Positions 34,797-44,849 are shown, counted from the stretch's first letter. The stretch is DNA of 64,000 nucleotides from Crystallibacter degradans (GCF_012952295.1 NZ_JABBCH010000015.1:1-64000), one strand, 5' to 3'. Notes: a model not told the origin generated them from the letters alone. Translations and numbers: made by a program.

Positions 34797-35567
34797 TCAG
34801 TTCCAGCGGCCCAGCCGCTCGCTGAGCAGCGCGACGGCGGCCGGCCCGGCAGTTGAGGACCTGAGCACATGCGGTCCCAGGATCACTGGCACCGCCCCGG
34901 CCTCACGCATCTGCTCAACCTCGCGATGACTCATGCCGCCCTCGGGCCCAACAATCATGAGAATGCTCTGCTCCAGGGCTGGTTCTGATTCCAACCCACT
35001 TCTTTGAACCGCTTCTGCCAGTGACAGCCGCGCGTCCTCATGGAGGATCAGCGCTAACCTGCTCTCGCCGATACGTCCACAAAGCGATTTCAAATCAACC
35101 AGCGGCGCCACGTCAGGGACGGTGGCGCGGCGCGCTTGCTTCGCGGCGGACCGGACCGTCGATTCCCACTTCGCCATCCCCTTGGCAGCCTTGGCGTCGC
35201 GCCAGCGGACAATGCTCCGTTCGGCCTGCCAGGGAACAACCTCGTCCACACCCAGTTCAGTGGCAGCTTCGATTGCGAGTTCGTCACGGTCGCCCTTGGC
35301 CAAGGCCTGGACGAGCGTCAGCCGGAAGGGTGCCGGCGGCTCCGGGGCAACGGTCTCGACGGAGACGGTCAGGCTCTCCGTACCCGTCGAGACGACCGTT
35401 CCCGAAAGCCGCATGCCCCGTCCGTCAACGACGTCCACGCTCTCGCCGGGGCTCAGGCGCTTAACCGCGACAGCATGCCTGGCTTCGGCACCGACTAAGA
35501 CAAATTCCTCACCGGACGCCACCGCTGCCAGTGCTCCAGGTTCGGTGAAGAAAACGGGATTGGTCAC
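34797..35567 (-). CDS. rsmE: 16S rRNA (uracil-1498-N3)-methyltransferase
   Basis: RsmE is a SPOUT-class methyltransferase that methylates U1498 of 16S rRNA. The 256 residues have an N-terminal PUA-like domain (about 1-75) and the SAM-binding trefoil knot with IMIVGPEGGMSHREVEQM (about 202-220) and VILGPHVLRSSTAGPAAVALL. The start lies 2 bp after the dnaJ stop, so it is in the hrcA-dnaJ-rsmE heat-shock operon, as in most Actinobacteria. Confidence 0.94.
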   Translation of the reverse strand: MTNPVFFTEPGALAAVASGEEFVLVGAEARHAVAVKRLSPGESVDVVDGRGMRLSGTVVSTGTESLTVSVETVAPEPPAPFRLTLVQALAKGDRDELAIEAATELGVDEVVPWQAERSIVRWRDAKAAKGMAKWESTVRSAAKQARRATVPDVAPLVDLKSLCGRIGESRLALILHEDARLSLAEAVQRSGLESEPALEQSILMIVGPEGGMSHREVEQMREAGAVPVILGPHVLRSSTAGPAAVALLSERLGRWN

Positions 35568-35569
35568 TG

Positions 35570-36697
35570 TTAGAGATTGCCGAGCTTGTCCCGCAGCCGG
35601 GCAAACACGCCGCTGCCGCTGCCCGCAAGCTTGCCTTCAGTGAACTGCTCGCCGCGCGACGCTGCGAGCTGGCGCAGCAGCTCCTCCTGCTCGGAATCGA
35701 GTCTGGTAGGCGTTTCCACGTGAACATGGACCTTCAGATCGCCGCGGCCGTAGCCCCGCAGATGCGTTACGCCGAGCCCCTTGAGGGTGATGATCTCGCC
35801 GGCCTGGGTACCGGGCTTGATGTTCAGCGACTGCGTCCCGTCGAACGTGTCCATGTCCACATCGGTACCGAGGGCCGCAGCCGTCATCGGTACCGCCATC
35901 GTCACATGGAGGTCGTCGCCCTCACGGATGAAGTTCTTATCCGGGGCAACACGGATCTCGACGTAGAGGTCGCCCTGCGGGCCACCTGCCGTACCTGATT
36001 CGCCCTGCCCGGCCAGCTGGATCCGGGTGCCCGTTCCGACACCTGCCGGAATTTTGATGGTCAGGGAGCGGCGGCTGCGGATGCGGCCCTCGCCATTACA
36101 TTCATTGCACGGGTCGGGGATGATCGTGCCGAATCCCTGGCAGCTTCCGCAGGGAGCGGCGGTCATAACCTGCCCCAGGATGGAGCGCACGGCACGCTGT
36201 ACTTGGCCCGAGCCGCCGCAGATGTCGCAGGTCCGCGGGCTGGTGCCGGGACGGCAGCAGCTGCCGTCGCACGTAGGGCAAACGACGGCGGTGTCCACTT
36301 CGATCTTCTTGTTGACGCCGAATACGGCATCCTTGAGATCGATGCGGACATTGATCAGCGCGTCCTGTCCGCGGCGCGTGCGCGAAGGGGGTCCGGCACT
36401 GCCCTGCCCACCGAAGAAGGTTTCGAAAATATCCTGGAAGGCGAACCCAGCACCCGAATAACCGCCGCCGAAGCCGCTGTCTGTGCCGTTCTCATTGCCT
36501 GTGGTGTCATAGACCCGCCGCTTCTGCGGGTCCGACAGCACCTCGTAGGCATGGCTGACCTGCTTGAATTGTTCTGCAGCCTCCGGCCCGGTGTTCACAT
36601 CAGGGTGGAGCTTGCGGGCCAGCTTCCGATAGGCCTTCTTGATTTCCTCAGCAGTGGCATCGCGGCTGACACCGAGTACGTCGTAGTGGTTGCTCAC
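35570..36697 (-). CDS. dnaJ: Chaperone DnaJ (DnaJ2 type)
   Basis: A 375-residue Hsp40 that stimulates DnaK. It has the J domain with HPD in [11 protein letters not shown] (about 30-36), a short Gly-rich region, and a zinc finger domain with four CxxC repeats (CPTC, CDIC, CGSC and CNEC, about 138-205). The first repeat reads CPTCDGSC, without the final glycine of CxxCxGxG; the others are normal. C-terminal substrate-binding domains follow. It lies in the CIRCE-controlled hrcA-dnaJ operon. Confidence 0.95.
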   Translation of the reverse strand: MSNHYDVLGVSRDATAEEIKKAYRKLARKLHPDVNTGPEAAEQFKQVSHAYEVLSDPQKRRVYDTTGNENGTDSGFGGGYSGAGFAFQDIFETFFGGQGSAGPPSRTRRGQDALINVRIDLKDAVFGVNKKIEVDTAVVCPTCDGSCCRPGTSPRTCDICGGSGQVQRAVRSILGQVMTAAPCGSCQGFGTIIPDPCNECNGEGRIRSRRSLTIKIPAGVGTGTRIQLAGQGESGTAGGPQGDLYVEIRVAPDKNFIREGDDLHVTMAVPMTAAALGTDVDMDTFDGTQSLNIKPGTQAGEIITLKGLGVTHLRGYGRGDLKVHVHVETPTRLDSEQEELLRQLAASRGEQFTEGKLAGSGSGVFARLRDKLGNL

Positions 36698-36775
36698 CTT
36701 GTATTACTTCTCTTCCTGGGAATCGGTTGCGGACAGCGGCTCCCGCTGTCCATGTGCTGCTGGTTGGCCGGCTGC

Positions 36776-37789
36776 CTATCCGGCAAGGATCCGTGACAAA
36801 TAACGGGCTACGGCACGCACGGCGGCCATAGTAGTCGGATAATCCATCCGGGTTGGACCGAGGATGCCCAGCTTGGCTGAAGAACCCGGACCATAGCCGG
36901 TTGCGACCACGGACGTTTCCGCCAACGAGCCGTACGGGTTCTCGTGCCCAATGCGTACGGAAATCCCGTGCGCGTCCTGCTGCATCTCCGACAGCAGGCG
37001 GAGCAGGACCACCTGTTCCTCGAGTGCCTCGAGAATGGGTCCGATACTCAACGGGAAATCCATGGTGGAACGGGCCAGATTGGCTGTGCCGGCCATGAGG
37101 ATACGCTCCTCCTGTGTGGCTGCAGCAAGACTTTCCAAGGCCGCTGAAAGTGGTGGCACGATAGCCTCGGTGCCGGGCCTGGCGTCCTTCAATCCGTTCC
37201 GGAGCAGCCCGCCCACCGAATCCAGGGGGTGCCCGGCCAACTCTGAGAGATAGGCCGATCGGAGATCGGATAATTCTTCATCCGTGACGGGATCAGGCAG
37301 GGAAATGACCCGCTGCTCAACTTTCCCGTTATCGGCAATCAGGACAACGAGGACCTGTTGCGGTGCGAGCAGGACAAACTCGATGTGCCTGGTGCAGGCC
37401 CGACCCAGCCGCGGATACTGGATCACTGCTACCTGATTGGTCAGCTGGGATAACAGCCTCACGGTGCGATCCATGACATCGTCCAGGTCGCCCGCGTTTT
37501 CGAGCAGGGCCTGGATAGCACGGCGTTCAGCGGAGGAGAGCGGCTTCACATCCGAAATCCGGTCCACGAAGAGCCGGTAGCCCTTGTCCGTTGGAATGCG
37601 GCCGGCACTGGTGTGCGGAGCGACGATCAGGCCTTCTTCTTCGAGCGCAGCCATGTCATTGCGGATTGTGGCCGAGGAAACACCTAAATGGTGGCGGTCA
37701 ACCAGTGCTTTGGACCCTACGGGTTCACGCGAATGCACGTAATCTTCCACGATAGCGCGCAGCACCTCTAGCCGACGGCCTTCGCTCAC
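36776..37789 (-). CDS. hrcA: Heat-inducible transcription repressor HrcA
   Basis: HrcA represses class I heat-shock genes by binding CIRCE elements. The 337 residues include the N-terminal winged helix (about 1-75; [25 protein letters not shown] and [21 protein letters not shown] in two parts) and the GAF-like C-terminal domain with [14 protein letters not shown] near the end. A near-perfect CIRCE lies 43 bp upstream, so the operon is autoregulated. Its end is 78 bp before dnaJ. Confidence 0.96.
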   Translation of the reverse strand: MSEGRRLEVLRAIVEDYVHSREPVGSKALVDRHHLGVSSATIRNDMAALEEEGLIVAPHTSAGRIPTDKGYRLFVDRISDVKPLSSAERRAIQALLENAGDLDDVMDRTVRLLSQLTNQVAVIQYPRLGRACTRHIEFVLLAPQQVLVVLIADNGKVEQRVISLPDPVTDEELSDLRSAYLSELAGHPLDSVGGLLRNGLKDARPGTEAIVPPLSAALESLAAATQEERILMAGTANLARSTMDFPLSIGPILEALEEQVVLLRLLSEMQQDAHGISVRIGHENPYGSLAETSVVATGYGPGSSAKLGILGPTRMDYPTTMAAVRAVARYLSRILAG

Positions 37790-37831
37790 TGGGCACCTCC
37801 TGATTTCGTACGGCTGCAGCAGACATGTCGG

Positions 37832-37858
37832 TTAGCACTCAACACGTCCAAGTGCTAA
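37832..37858. promoter_or_regulatory. CIRCE operator
   Basis: TTAGCACTC-N9-AAGTGCTAA upstream of hrcA. It matches the CIRCE consensus (TTAGCACTC-N9-GAGTGCTAA) except for one base at the inner edge of the right arm. It controls hrcA-dnaJ-rsmE through HrcA, and could also affect the divergent DUF3097 gene. Confidence 0.92.
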
Positions 37859-37970
37859 GTCTAATACGTTTGGCACGTTGTTAGCATTGTCAGGCTGCCA
37901 TGCACCTATCGGCGGCTCCGCTGATCGCCTGCAGCTACCCGAAAGCTGCATGACCGAAGGACTACAACCG

Positions 37971-38813
37971 ATGAGCAGCTACGGCTGGGGACCACAGGAT
38001 CTATCCGCTCCGAAGTCGCGTCAGCTTCGCAAGGTAGGGGCCGAACCCGGATTGGTACTGGAGGATGTCGAAAGCGGCTGGGTAGGCGCGGTGGTGCGTG
38101 TGGAAAAGTCCGGCGGGGTCCATCTGGTGTCGCTGGAGGACCGGCGCGGCAAGAAACGTTCTTTCCCCCTGGGCTTCGGCTTTCTGCTGGAAGGTGAACC
38201 CGTGGAGGTAGTTCCTGCCATGGCCGCTGCCGCCGTCGCACGTCCGCAGCGGACGGCCTCCGGATCCGTCAGAGTAGAAGGACTGCGCGCGCAGGTAGCG
38301 AAGGCCAGCCGGATCTGGGTCGAAGGCAAGCACGATGCCGAACTCGTCGAGAAGGTGTGGGGCCACGATCTTCGGGTCGAAGGCATAGTTGTGGAGCCGC
38401 TTCACGGCGTCGATGACCTCGCTTCGGCAGTATCGGCGTTCAGCCCGGGGCCGCAGCGGAAGTTGGGCATTCTGGTAGACCATCTGCTGCCCGACACCAA
38501 GGAGTGGCGGATTGCGCAGGCCGCCATGGCAGTTCCGTCAGCGCGCAACAACGTGCTGATCGTCGGACACCCGTATGTGGACGTGTGGCAGGCCATCAAA
38601 CCGGCCGTCATCGGGCTGGAAAAATGGCCCGTGGTTCCCCGCGGAACCGATTGGAAAACCGGAATCCTTGCCGGCCTCGGGTGGCCCAACAAAACCCAGA
38701 TCGACATCGCGCACGGGTGGAAGCGCTTGCTCGGCAGCGTCAATACCTATGCGGATCTTGAACCGTCCCTACTGGGACGTGTCGAAGAAGTCATCGATTT
38801 CCTCACGGCCTGA
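37971..38813 (+). CDS. DUF3097 protein with TOPRIM-like segment
   Basis: A 280-residue protein of the actinobacterial DUF3097 family, function unknown. Residues 1-95 form a basic, beta-rich domain. From about 113 the pattern RIWVEGKHDAELVEKVWG, then HGVDDL (145-150) and LGILVDHLLPDTKEW (165-179), resembles a TOPRIM fold (conserved Glu 118, Asp 170) as in RNase M5 and OLD-type nucleases; this is my inference. The ATG at 37971 has GAAGGA about 9 nt upstream. It is divergent from hrcA across the CIRCE region. Confidence 0.82.
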   Translation: MSSYGWGPQDLSAPKSRQLRKVGAEPGLVLEDVESGWVGAVVRVEKSGGVHLVSLEDRRGKKRSFPLGFGFLLEGEPVEVVPAMAAAAVARPQRTASGSVRVEGLRAQVAKASRIWVEGKHDAELVEKVWGHDLRVEGIVVEPLHGVDDLASAVSAFSPGPQRKLGILVDHLLPDTKEWRIAQAAMAVPSARNNVLIVGHPYVDVWQAIKPAVIGLEKWPVVPRGTDWKTGILAGLGWPNKTQIDIAHGWKRLLGSVNTYADLEPSLLGRVEEVIDFLTA

Positions 38814-38949
38814 GGAATGCGCATGGCGACAACCCCATTCTGCGCCGGCAGATTGACCCCAGTCCGCTGTTTACCGGTCATTGCGGCTAATCTTAGTTTC
38901 GTAGGTAATAGCCATTAGAACGAAAACGAATTCTCCTGAGGTAGGTCCT

Positions 38950-39372
38950 GTGTCAGACAACCCCGCGCGCAAGAAGCAACCGGATCGTCAGCCGGCTCCC
39001 CGGACGCAGTATGAAAGCGCCTCTTCCTCAGCCCTGCCGCTAACGCCGTCCGAAGACCGTCAATGGGCCACTCTGGCTCATTTCGGCGGCATTCTGGGGT
39101 GCTTTCCTTCGCTGGTCATCTACCTGATCTTCAAGGACCGGGGCCCCTTCACGGCCCAGGAGTCGAAAGAAGCCCTGAACTTCACGCTCCCGCCAACGAT
39201 CGTCGCTGTTATTGCCAACGTGCTGATTCTGGTGCCTGTGATCAGCGGCTTCTTTGCCGTCGTTGCAGCGGCAATCTGGGTTTTCCTCACCGTGTTCTCT
39301 GTGATGGCAGGCATCGCAGTCAACCGCGGCCGTCCCTACCGCTACTCATTGAATCTCCGCCTGCTCCACTAA
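38950..39372 (+). CDS. DUF4870 membrane protein (Tic20-like)
   Basis: The 140 residues match the DUF4870/Tic20-like family: a hydrophilic Pro/Ser-rich N-tail, EDRQWATLAHFGGILGCFPSLVIYLIF (first helix), ESKEALNFTLPPTIV (family signature ahead of helix two) and a long hydrophobic third helix region ending YRYSLNLRLLH. Function is unknown. GTG start with GAGGTAGG upstream. It is monocistronic, convergent with hemW. Confidence 0.85.
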   Translation: MSDNPARKKQPDRQPAPRTQYESASSSALPLTPSEDRQWATLAHFGGILGCFPSLVIYLIFKDRGPFTAQESKEALNFTLPPTIVAVIANVLILVPVISGFFAVVAAAIWVFLTVFSVMAGIAVNRGRPYRYSLNLRLLH

Positions 39373-39421
39373 GCCCGCAGGCGGAGGCGCGCCGAAGAGG
39401 GCTCATCCAGCGTGGTGCTTG

Positions 39422-40651
39422 TCAGTCTTCCAGGAGGCGGCGGACCACGGCGTCGGCAAGCAGCCTGCCCTGCAAAGTGAGCCGGACGGTGCCGTCGAAA
39501 GCCGCGGGTCCGTCCACCAGCCCGTCTGCGATCAGACCGGCTACCGCGTTCCGCCCCTGCGGGCCCAGTTCCTGTGTCCGCAGACCATCAATGATGCGGG
39601 TCTGGAGCATCACATGTTCCAGTTTGCGGGTCGCTGCGTCAAGCGTTTCCCGTCCCGCCGCCGGAGAGACCCCTGTTGACAGACGTTGGCCGTACGCGGC
39701 CGGATGCTTCACGTTCCACCAGCGGACACCGCCCATGTGGGAGTGGGCCCCGGGGCCGGCACCCCACCAGTCATCACCACGCCAGTAAGAGAGATTGTGC
39801 CGGCAACGGTCGGCTTCAGTGCGGGCCCAGTTGCTGACCTCGTACCAGCCAAAGCCGGCGGCAGCCAACCGCGCCTCGGCGAGTTCATATTTGGTGGCGT
39901 GGTCATCGTCGTCAATTCCCGGTACTTCGCCGCGGCGGATCTGGGCGGCGAGCTTGGTGCCCTCCTCCACGATCAGCGCATAGGCCGAAATATGATCCGG
40001 CTGGCAGTCGATCGCGGCATCCAGACTGGTCTCCCAATCGGCAACCGACTCCCCCGGCGTGCCGTAGATCAGGTCCAGGCTGACATGCAGCCCGGCCTCG
40101 CGTGCCCAGCGCACCGCCTGCGGAACGCGTTCCGGATCATGCGTGCGGTCAAGCACCTTGAGCACGTGGGGTACTGCGGACTGCATCCCGAAGGAAACAC
40201 GGGTGAACCCGGCCGCCGCCAGCGTCTGCAGCGATTCGGGCGTGACGGAGTCCGGATTGGCCTCCGTGGTGACCTCGGCCGCCGGTGCCAGACCCCATAG
40301 TTCGGTGGCACGGCCCAAAATGGCCGCCAGATCCGATGCCGGCAGCAAAGTGGGAGTACCGCCGCCGAAAAAGACCGTCGACAGCGGGCGCCGGGGCAGC
40401 CCGGATGCGGGCAGCACCTTGGCCGCGAGGTCGAGTTCGGCGTTGAGGGTGCCGGCGTATTCGTCCTGCGAGGCGCCTGAACCGAGCTCCTTGGCAGTGT
40501 AGGTATTGAAGTCGCAGTAGCCGCAACGCACCGAGCAGAACGGAATGTGGACATAGAGACAGAAGTCCCTGTCCTGTGCGCCGGCAGCGGCCTGCGGCGG
40601 CAGCAAGCCATCGGCCGGTGCCGGGTCTCCCAGCGGCAGGACGCTAGGCAC
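39422..40651 (-). CDS. hemW: Radical SAM haem chaperone HemW
   Basis: HemW is a radical SAM protein that inserts haem into respiratory enzymes; it was formerly called oxygen-independent coproporphyrinogen oxidase-like. The 409 residues show the cluster motif CSVRCGYCDFNTY (Cys-x3-Cys-x2-Cys, about 37-44), the GGGTPTLL loop and a C-terminal HemN domain. It lacks the extra features of true HemN. GTG start. It follows lepA by 41 bp, a common bacterial pairing, and a link to the nearby cytochromes is an attractive inference. Confidence 0.92.
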   Translation of the reverse strand: MPSVLPLGDPAPADGLLPPQAAAGAQDRDFCLYVHIPFCSVRCGYCDFNTYTAKELGSGASQDEYAGTLNAELDLAAKVLPASGLPRRPLSTVFFGGGTPTLLPASDLAAILGRATELWGLAPAAEVTTEANPDSVTPESLQTLAAAGFTRVSFGMQSAVPHVLKVLDRTHDPERVPQAVRWAREAGLHVSLDLIYGTPGESVADWETSLDAAIDCQPDHISAYALIVEEGTKLAAQIRRGEVPGIDDDDHATKYELAEARLAAAGFGWYEVSNWARTEADRCRHNLSYWRGDDWWGAGPGAHSHMGGVRWWNVKHPAAYGQRLSTGVSPAAGRETLDAATRKLEHVMLQTRIIDGLRTQELGPQGRNAVAGLIADGLVDGPAAFDGTVRLTLQGRLLADAVVRRLLED

Positions 40652-40692
40652 AGGCGACCGCCGCCGTCGTCGTTGTCTTCATCACTACGGTT

Positions 40693-42546
40693 TTATTTCT
40701 TGCTCTTGTCTTTCGATTCATCGGACGACAGCGCTGCGATGAAGGCTTCCTGTGGAACTTCCACCCGGCCGACCATCTTCATGCGCTTCTTGCCTTCCTT
40801 CTGCTTCTCCAGTAGTTTGCGCTTACGGCTGATGTCGCCGCCGTAGCACTTGGCCAGCACGTCCTTGCGGATGGCGCGGATATTTTCGCGGGCGATGATG
40901 CGCGAGCCGATTGCTGCCTGGATGGGCACCTCGAACTGCTGGCGGGGGATGAGCTCGCGCAGTTTGCCGGTCATCATCACCCCGTAGCTGTAGGCCTTGT
41001 CCTTGTGGGTGATGGCGCTGAACGCGTCCACCTGTTCACCCTGCAGCAGGATGTCCACCTTCACCAGATCGGCCACCTGTTCACCGTCCGCCTTCCAGTC
41101 GAGGGAGGCGTAGCCGCGGGTCTTGGACTTGAGCAGGTCGAAGAAGTCGAAAACGATTTCGGCCAACGGCAGCCGGTAGCGAAGCTCCACCCGGTCTTCC
41201 GACAGGTAGTCCATGCCCTTCATATCGCCGCGGCGGCCCTGGCAGAGCTCCATGATGGCGCCCACAAACTCGTTCGGGGCCAGAATGGTGGCCGAAACCA
41301 TCGGCTCCCGGACCTCGGAGACTTTTCCGTCCGGATATTCGCTCGGGTTGGTGACCGTGACGACCTTCTTGTCTTCGAGGGTCACCTCATAGACGACGTT
41401 GGGCGCGGTGGAGATCAGGTCCAGGTTAAAGTCGCGCTCCAAGCGTTCACGCGTGATTTCCAAGTGGAGCAGGCCGAGGAAGCCCACGCGGAAGCCGAAG
41501 CCGAGAGCGGCCGAGGTTTCCGGTTCGTAAACCAGGGCGGCGTCGTTGAGCTTGAGCTTGTCCAGGGCGTCGCGAAGTACCGGATAGTCGGCTCCGTCGA
41601 TCGGGTAGAGACCGGAGAAGACCATCGGTTTGGGGTCCGCATAGCCGCCGAGGGATTCCGGGGCAGGGTTGTTCAAGGTGGTGACCGTGTCGCCGACCTT
41701 GGACTGCCGCACGTCCTTCACGCCGGTGATCAGGTAGCCGACCTCGCCAACGCCCAGGCCCTTGGAGGGCACCGGTTCCGGAGAGCTGACACCGATTTCC
41801 AGCAGTTCGTGGCTGGCTCTGGTGGACATCATCTGGATACGTTCGCGGGGCTTGAGTTCCCCGTCGACCACGCGGACGTAGGTCACCACACCGCGGTAGG
41901 TGTCATAGACCGAGTCGAAGATCATGGCACGGGCCGGGGCATCGGCATTACCGACGGGGGCGGGCAGGTCGCGGACAATTTTGTCCAGCAGGTCCTCAAC
42001 GCCCATACCGGTTTTACCGGAGACCTTCAGCACATCCTCGGGATCGCCGCCGATGAGGTTGGCAAGCTCCGCAGCATACTTCTCCGGCTGTGCCGCCGGC
42101 AGGTCGATCTTGTTCAGCACCGGGATGATGGTCAGGTCATTCTCCATCGCCAGGTACAGGTTCGCCAGCGTCTGGGCTTCGATGCCCTGCGCCGCGTCGA
42201 CGAGCAGAACAGCGCCTTCGCAGGCAGCTAGAGACCGGGACACCTCATAGGTGAAGTCCACGTGCCCCGGTGTGTCGATCATGTTCAGCGCATAGGTCCT
42301 GCCATCGAGCTCCCACGGCAGACGGACAGCCTGGGACTTGATGGTGATGCCGCGTTCGCGCTCGATGTCCATCCGGTCCAGATACTGGGCCTTCATGTCC
42401 CGCTGCTCAACTACGCCGGTTAACTGCAGCATCCGGTCCGCCAGGGTGGACTTCCCGTGGTCGATATGGGCGATGATGCAGAAGTTCCTGATGATCGCCG
42501 GATCTGTGGCGGCAGGCACCGGTGCGGTGCGGGCCATGGGTGACAC
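40693..42546 (-). CDS. lepA: Elongation factor 4 (back-translocating GTPase)
   Basis: LepA/EF4 is a ribosome-binding GTPase acting in initiation and 30S biogenesis. The 617 residues carry G1 [15 protein letters not shown]2 [10 protein letters not shown]3 DTPGHVDF, G4 NKID, the EF-G-like domains and the C-terminal domain ending [25 protein letters not shown] in two parts. The GTG at 42546 has AGGAAA 5 nt upstream and is preferred to the ATG at 42537. hemW follows. Confidence 0.96.
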   Translation of the reverse strand: MSPMARTAPVPAATDPAIIRNFCIIAHIDHGKSTLADRMLQLTGVVEQRDMKAQYLDRMDIERERGITIKSQAVRLPWELDGRTYALNMIDTPGHVDFTYEVSRSLAACEGAVLLVDAAQGIEAQTLANLYLAMENDLTIIPVLNKIDLPAAQPEKYAAELANLIGGDPEDVLKVSGKTGMGVEDLLDKIVRDLPAPVGNADAPARAMIFDSVYDTYRGVVTYVRVVDGELKPRERIQMMSTRASHELLEIGVSSPEPVPSKGLGVGEVGYLITGVKDVRQSKVGDTVTTLNNPAPESLGGYADPKPMVFSGLYPIDGADYPVLRDALDKLKLNDAALVYEPETSAALGFGFRVGFLGLLHLEITRERLERDFNLDLISTAPNVVYEVTLEDKKVVTVTNPSEYPDGKVSEVREPMVSATILAPNEFVGAIMELCQGRRGDMKGMDYLSEDRVELRYRLPLAEIVFDFFDLLKSKTRGYASLDWKADGEQVADLVKVDILLQGEQVDAFSAITHKDKAYSYGVMMTGKLRELIPRQQFEVPIQAAIGSRIIARENIRAIRKDVLAKCYGGDISRKRKLLEKQKEGKKRMKMVGRVEVPQEAFIAALSSDESKDKSKK

Positions 42547-42673
42547 AGCGGTTTCCTAACTCTCTAACGGGGCTTCGATGATGGCTCTTCGATAGATACC
42601 AAGTTAACAGTCTCCCATGAGATGACCGCTGTTTCTTCCCGGCAGGTACGGATTCGACGGGTAGTTTTGGTGC

Positions 42674-43240
42674 ATGGCTTTCAACGTGAACACTCTTGGC
42701 CGGCTGCTCCGCGGTGCCGCAAAAGTCCTCCGGGCGGTCAACCGCTCTTCAACGTCCAGGCCCCCGGGTGCAGGCCGAGGGCGGCCGCCTGTCAGCCGGC
42801 CGGGCCCCGCAACGGAACACGGCCAGGGGCAACTGAGCGCGACGTACCCCGGCGACTTCCGCGGCCGGGCTTCCGTGGCCTACTCCCCCAGCCCGGACGG
42901 CCAACCGGATCCGGGGGAAATTGTCTGGACCTGGGTTCCATACGAGGAGGACCACAGCAAGGGCAAGGACCGCCCTGTGCTGCTGATAGGCCATAACGGT
43001 CCATGGCTGCTGGCATTAATGATGACCAGCAGGGACCGGAACAACGGTTCAAACAGCCACGAGGACTACGTAGACATAGGGCAGGGATCCTGGGACCCGC
43101 GCGGACGGCCCAGCGAGGTAAAACTCGACCGTGTACTGCAGTTGGATCCGCGGGATATCCGGCGCGAGGGAGCAGTCCTGGGCGAACGTGAGTTTTCCCA
43201 GGTGGCGGCAGCACTGAGACAGACGCGCGGCTGGAATTAG
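42674..43240 (+). CDS. PemK/MazF-family toxin-like protein with N-terminal extension
   Basis: The C-terminal 110 or so residues have the PemK/MazF fold: GEIVWTWVPYEEDHSKGKDRPVLLIG (about 82-107, in two parts with the conserved KDRPVLLI), LALMMTSRD, and VKLDRVLQLDPRDI. MazF-type proteins are mRNA interferases. The first 70 or so residues are a basic, Gly/Pro-rich extension unusual for a toxin. No antitoxin gene is adjacent: the flanks are lepA and rpsT. It may be an orphan, domesticated member, as is common in this position in Micrococcaceae. Confidence 0.82.
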   Translation: MAFNVNTLGRLLRGAAKVLRAVNRSSTSRPPGAGRGRPPVSRPGPATEHGQGQLSATYPGDFRGRASVAYSPSPDGQPDPGEIVWTWVPYEEDHSKGKDRPVLLIGHNGPWLLALMMTSRDRNNGSNSHEDYVDIGQGSWDPRGRPSEVKLDRVLQLDPRDIRREGAVLGEREFSQVAAALRQTRGWN

Positions 43241-43284
43241 GCTTCGGCGCGCCGCCTCGGCGGCGGACGCAGCCCCGGAAGCTT

Positions 43285-43303
43285 TTCTGCTAACATTTAT
43301 AGC
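43285..43303 (+). promoter_or_regulatory. Candidate rpsT promoter, long 5' leader
   Basis: An A/T-rich patch (CTAACATTTATAGCT) interrupts GC-rich sequence about 125-140 bp upstream of rpsT and offers -10-like hexamers TAACAT and TTATAG. If it is the promoter, the S20 mRNA has a leader of over 100 nt, as expected for an autoregulated ribosomal protein gene. Confidence 0.3.
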
Positions 43304-43426
43304 TGTGTGTCCGCGCAGGTCGACGGGCACCTCAGGCCGGCTGCCATTACGGTATCCCCACGCCGCTCAGTCAATGGCCGGTCTGACTGCCCTCACCGAC
43401 CAGTCCGCAACAAAGAGAGTTTATAC

Positions 43427-43687
43427 GTGGCTAATATCAAGTCCCAGAAGAAGCGCATCCTAACCAACGAGAAGGCCCGCCAGCGCAACATCGCTGTTCG
43501 GTCCGAGCTGAGGACTGCTATCCGCGCAGTCGGCAGCGCCGTTGAGTCCTCCGATAAGGACGGTGCAACCGCTGCTCTGGCTACGGCCAGCCGCAAGCTG
43601 GACAAGGCTGTCAGCAAGGGCGTTATTCACAAGAACAACGCTGCTAACCGCAAGTCCGCTATCTCCAAGAAGGTCAACGCCCTCTAG
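43427..43687 (+). CDS. rpsT: 30S ribosomal protein S20
   Basis: The 86-residue, Lys/Arg- and Ala-rich protein begins [19 protein letters not shown], the S20 signature, and ends [19 protein letters not shown]. It binds the 5' domain of 16S rRNA early in assembly. GTG start with AGAGAG about 8 nt upstream. It lies between pemK-like/lepA and holA, the usual place in Actinobacteria, and has a strong terminator. Confidence 0.97.
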   Translation: MANIKSQKKRILTNEKARQRNIAVRSELRTAIRAVGSAVESSDKDGATAALATASRKLDKAVSKGVIHKNNAANRKSAISKKVNAL

Positions 43688-43715
43688 GAAGCAGCTTCAC
43701 CGGCGTTTACCGCCG

Positions 43716-43759
43716 ATGCAATGAAGGCCCCCGCCGATCGGCGGGGGCCTTCATTGCAT
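43716..43759. terminator. Perfect 44-nt palindromic terminator, rpsT/holA
   Basis: A perfect inverted repeat with 22-nt arms and no spacer (a 4-nt loop would form at the centre). GC-rich core and A/T ends on both sides suit termination of both convergent genes, rpsT and holA. Confidence 0.92.
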
Positions 43760-43772
43760 TAAGAGTAGGCAG

Positions 43773-44780
43773 CTAGTGGCCAACGCTCGCTGCGATAACC
43801 GTGACGGCACGCTCTACGGCGTATTCGGGATCCCGGGCTGCGCCCTTTACCTGGGCATCGGTTTCGGCAAGCATCTGTATGCAGGCAGCCAGCGCAGCCG
43901 AGTCCCAGTTCCTCGCGTCCTTACGTGCTTGGTCGAATTGCCACGGGGCCAGGCCAGCGTCTTTAGCACTGACTGATGCTCCCTTTACCTTGGCGATCTG
44001 CCGAAGTTTCATGGCCAGGACAGCGACTATCGGCACCGGATCCACGCCTGTGGCCAATGCATGCCGGAGCGTGGACAAAGCGACCGCTCCCCTGCCGGAG
44101 ACGGCAGCGTCAGCCACTTTGAAGCCGGTGGCTTCCACGCGGCCGCCGTAGTATTTCTCGACCGTCTCTTCCGTGACCGTTCCCTGAACGTCCGAGATCA
44201 GCTGGGCGCACGCCGCTGCTAGGTCCGGGAGGGATGCGCCGACGGCAGCGACCAGTGCTTGACCGGCCGCCGGATCAAGTCCGCGCCGGGCAGCTTTGAA
44301 CTCCCGCCGGACAAAGTCCAGTTTGTCCGAGTCCTTCTTCATCGCCTGGCAGTCGACCACCGGTGCCCCGCTGGCCTTGATAGCGTCCAGCAATTTCTTG
44401 CCCCGGACCCCGCCCGAATGGTGCAGCACCAGGGTGACGTCCTCCGCCGGGGCCTGCAGATATGCCAATGCGTCGCCCAAGAACTCATCGTTCATCTGCG
44501 CCACACCGTCCACTTCAACCAACTTTGATTCGCCGAAGAGGCTGGGGCTGGCAATCATGGTCAGTTGGCCGTACGAGTAGGATGCAGCCTCCAGCGTAGT
44601 GAGCTCGACGTCCGGATGAACTCCCCGGGTCATCGACCGGATACGGTCTCTGGCCCGGTGTGCCAGATATTCTTCGGGCCCGCTGATGAGCACGACCGGA
44701 GCCGGTTCAACGTCGCGCCAGGAAACAGTTCGGCCGGCAGTCTTGCTGCCTGCGGCCGGACGGGCCGGGGGTGGATTCAC
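43773..44780 (-). CDS. holA: DNA polymerase III delta subunit
   Basis: HolA is the wrench subunit of the clamp loader, opening the beta clamp. The 335 residues show the N-terminal degenerate AAA+ domain (VLISGPEEYLAHRARDRI, about 30-47), SPSLFGESKLVEV, LVLHHSGGVRGKKLLDAI and the helical C-terminal domain. GTG start with AGGAGG 9 nt upstream. It stands downstream of comEA-comEC on the same strand, the usual competence/clamp-loader neighbourhood. Confidence 0.94.
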   Translation of the reverse strand: MNPPPARPAAGSKTAGRTVSWRDVEPAPVVLISGPEEYLAHRARDRIRSMTRGVHPDVELTTLEAASYSYGQLTMIASPSLFGESKLVEVDGVAQMNDEFLGDALAYLQAPAEDVTLVLHHSGGVRGKKLLDAIKASGAPVVDCQAMKKDSDKLDFVRREFKAARRGLDPAAGQALVAAVGASLPDLAAACAQLISDVQGTVTEETVEKYYGGRVEATGFKVADAAVSGRGAVALSTLRHALATGVDPVPIVAVLAMKLRQIAKVKGASVSAKDAGLAPWQFDQARKDARNWDSAALAACIQMLAETDAQVKGAARDPEYAVERAVTVIAASVGH

Positions 44781-44849
44781 AGGTCAGGTCCTCCTAGTAT
44801 CAGAGTCAACATTGTCACGGGCAGCCGATTTTCCCAAGCCGGAAACCGC

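Noticed and set aside
35570-36697. Damaged zinc finger in DnaJ (CPTCDGSC)
   Set aside because: Only the final glycine of the first repeat is changed. All cysteines are present, so the site should still bind zinc.
37860-37900. Second CIRCE copy near DUF3097 (GTTAGCATTG)
   Set aside because: Only the first half resembles the left arm and there is no matching right arm.
41005-42231. Plus-strand open frame of 408 codons
   Set aside because: Antisense shadow of lepA. The protein is low in structure and shows no recognisable domain.
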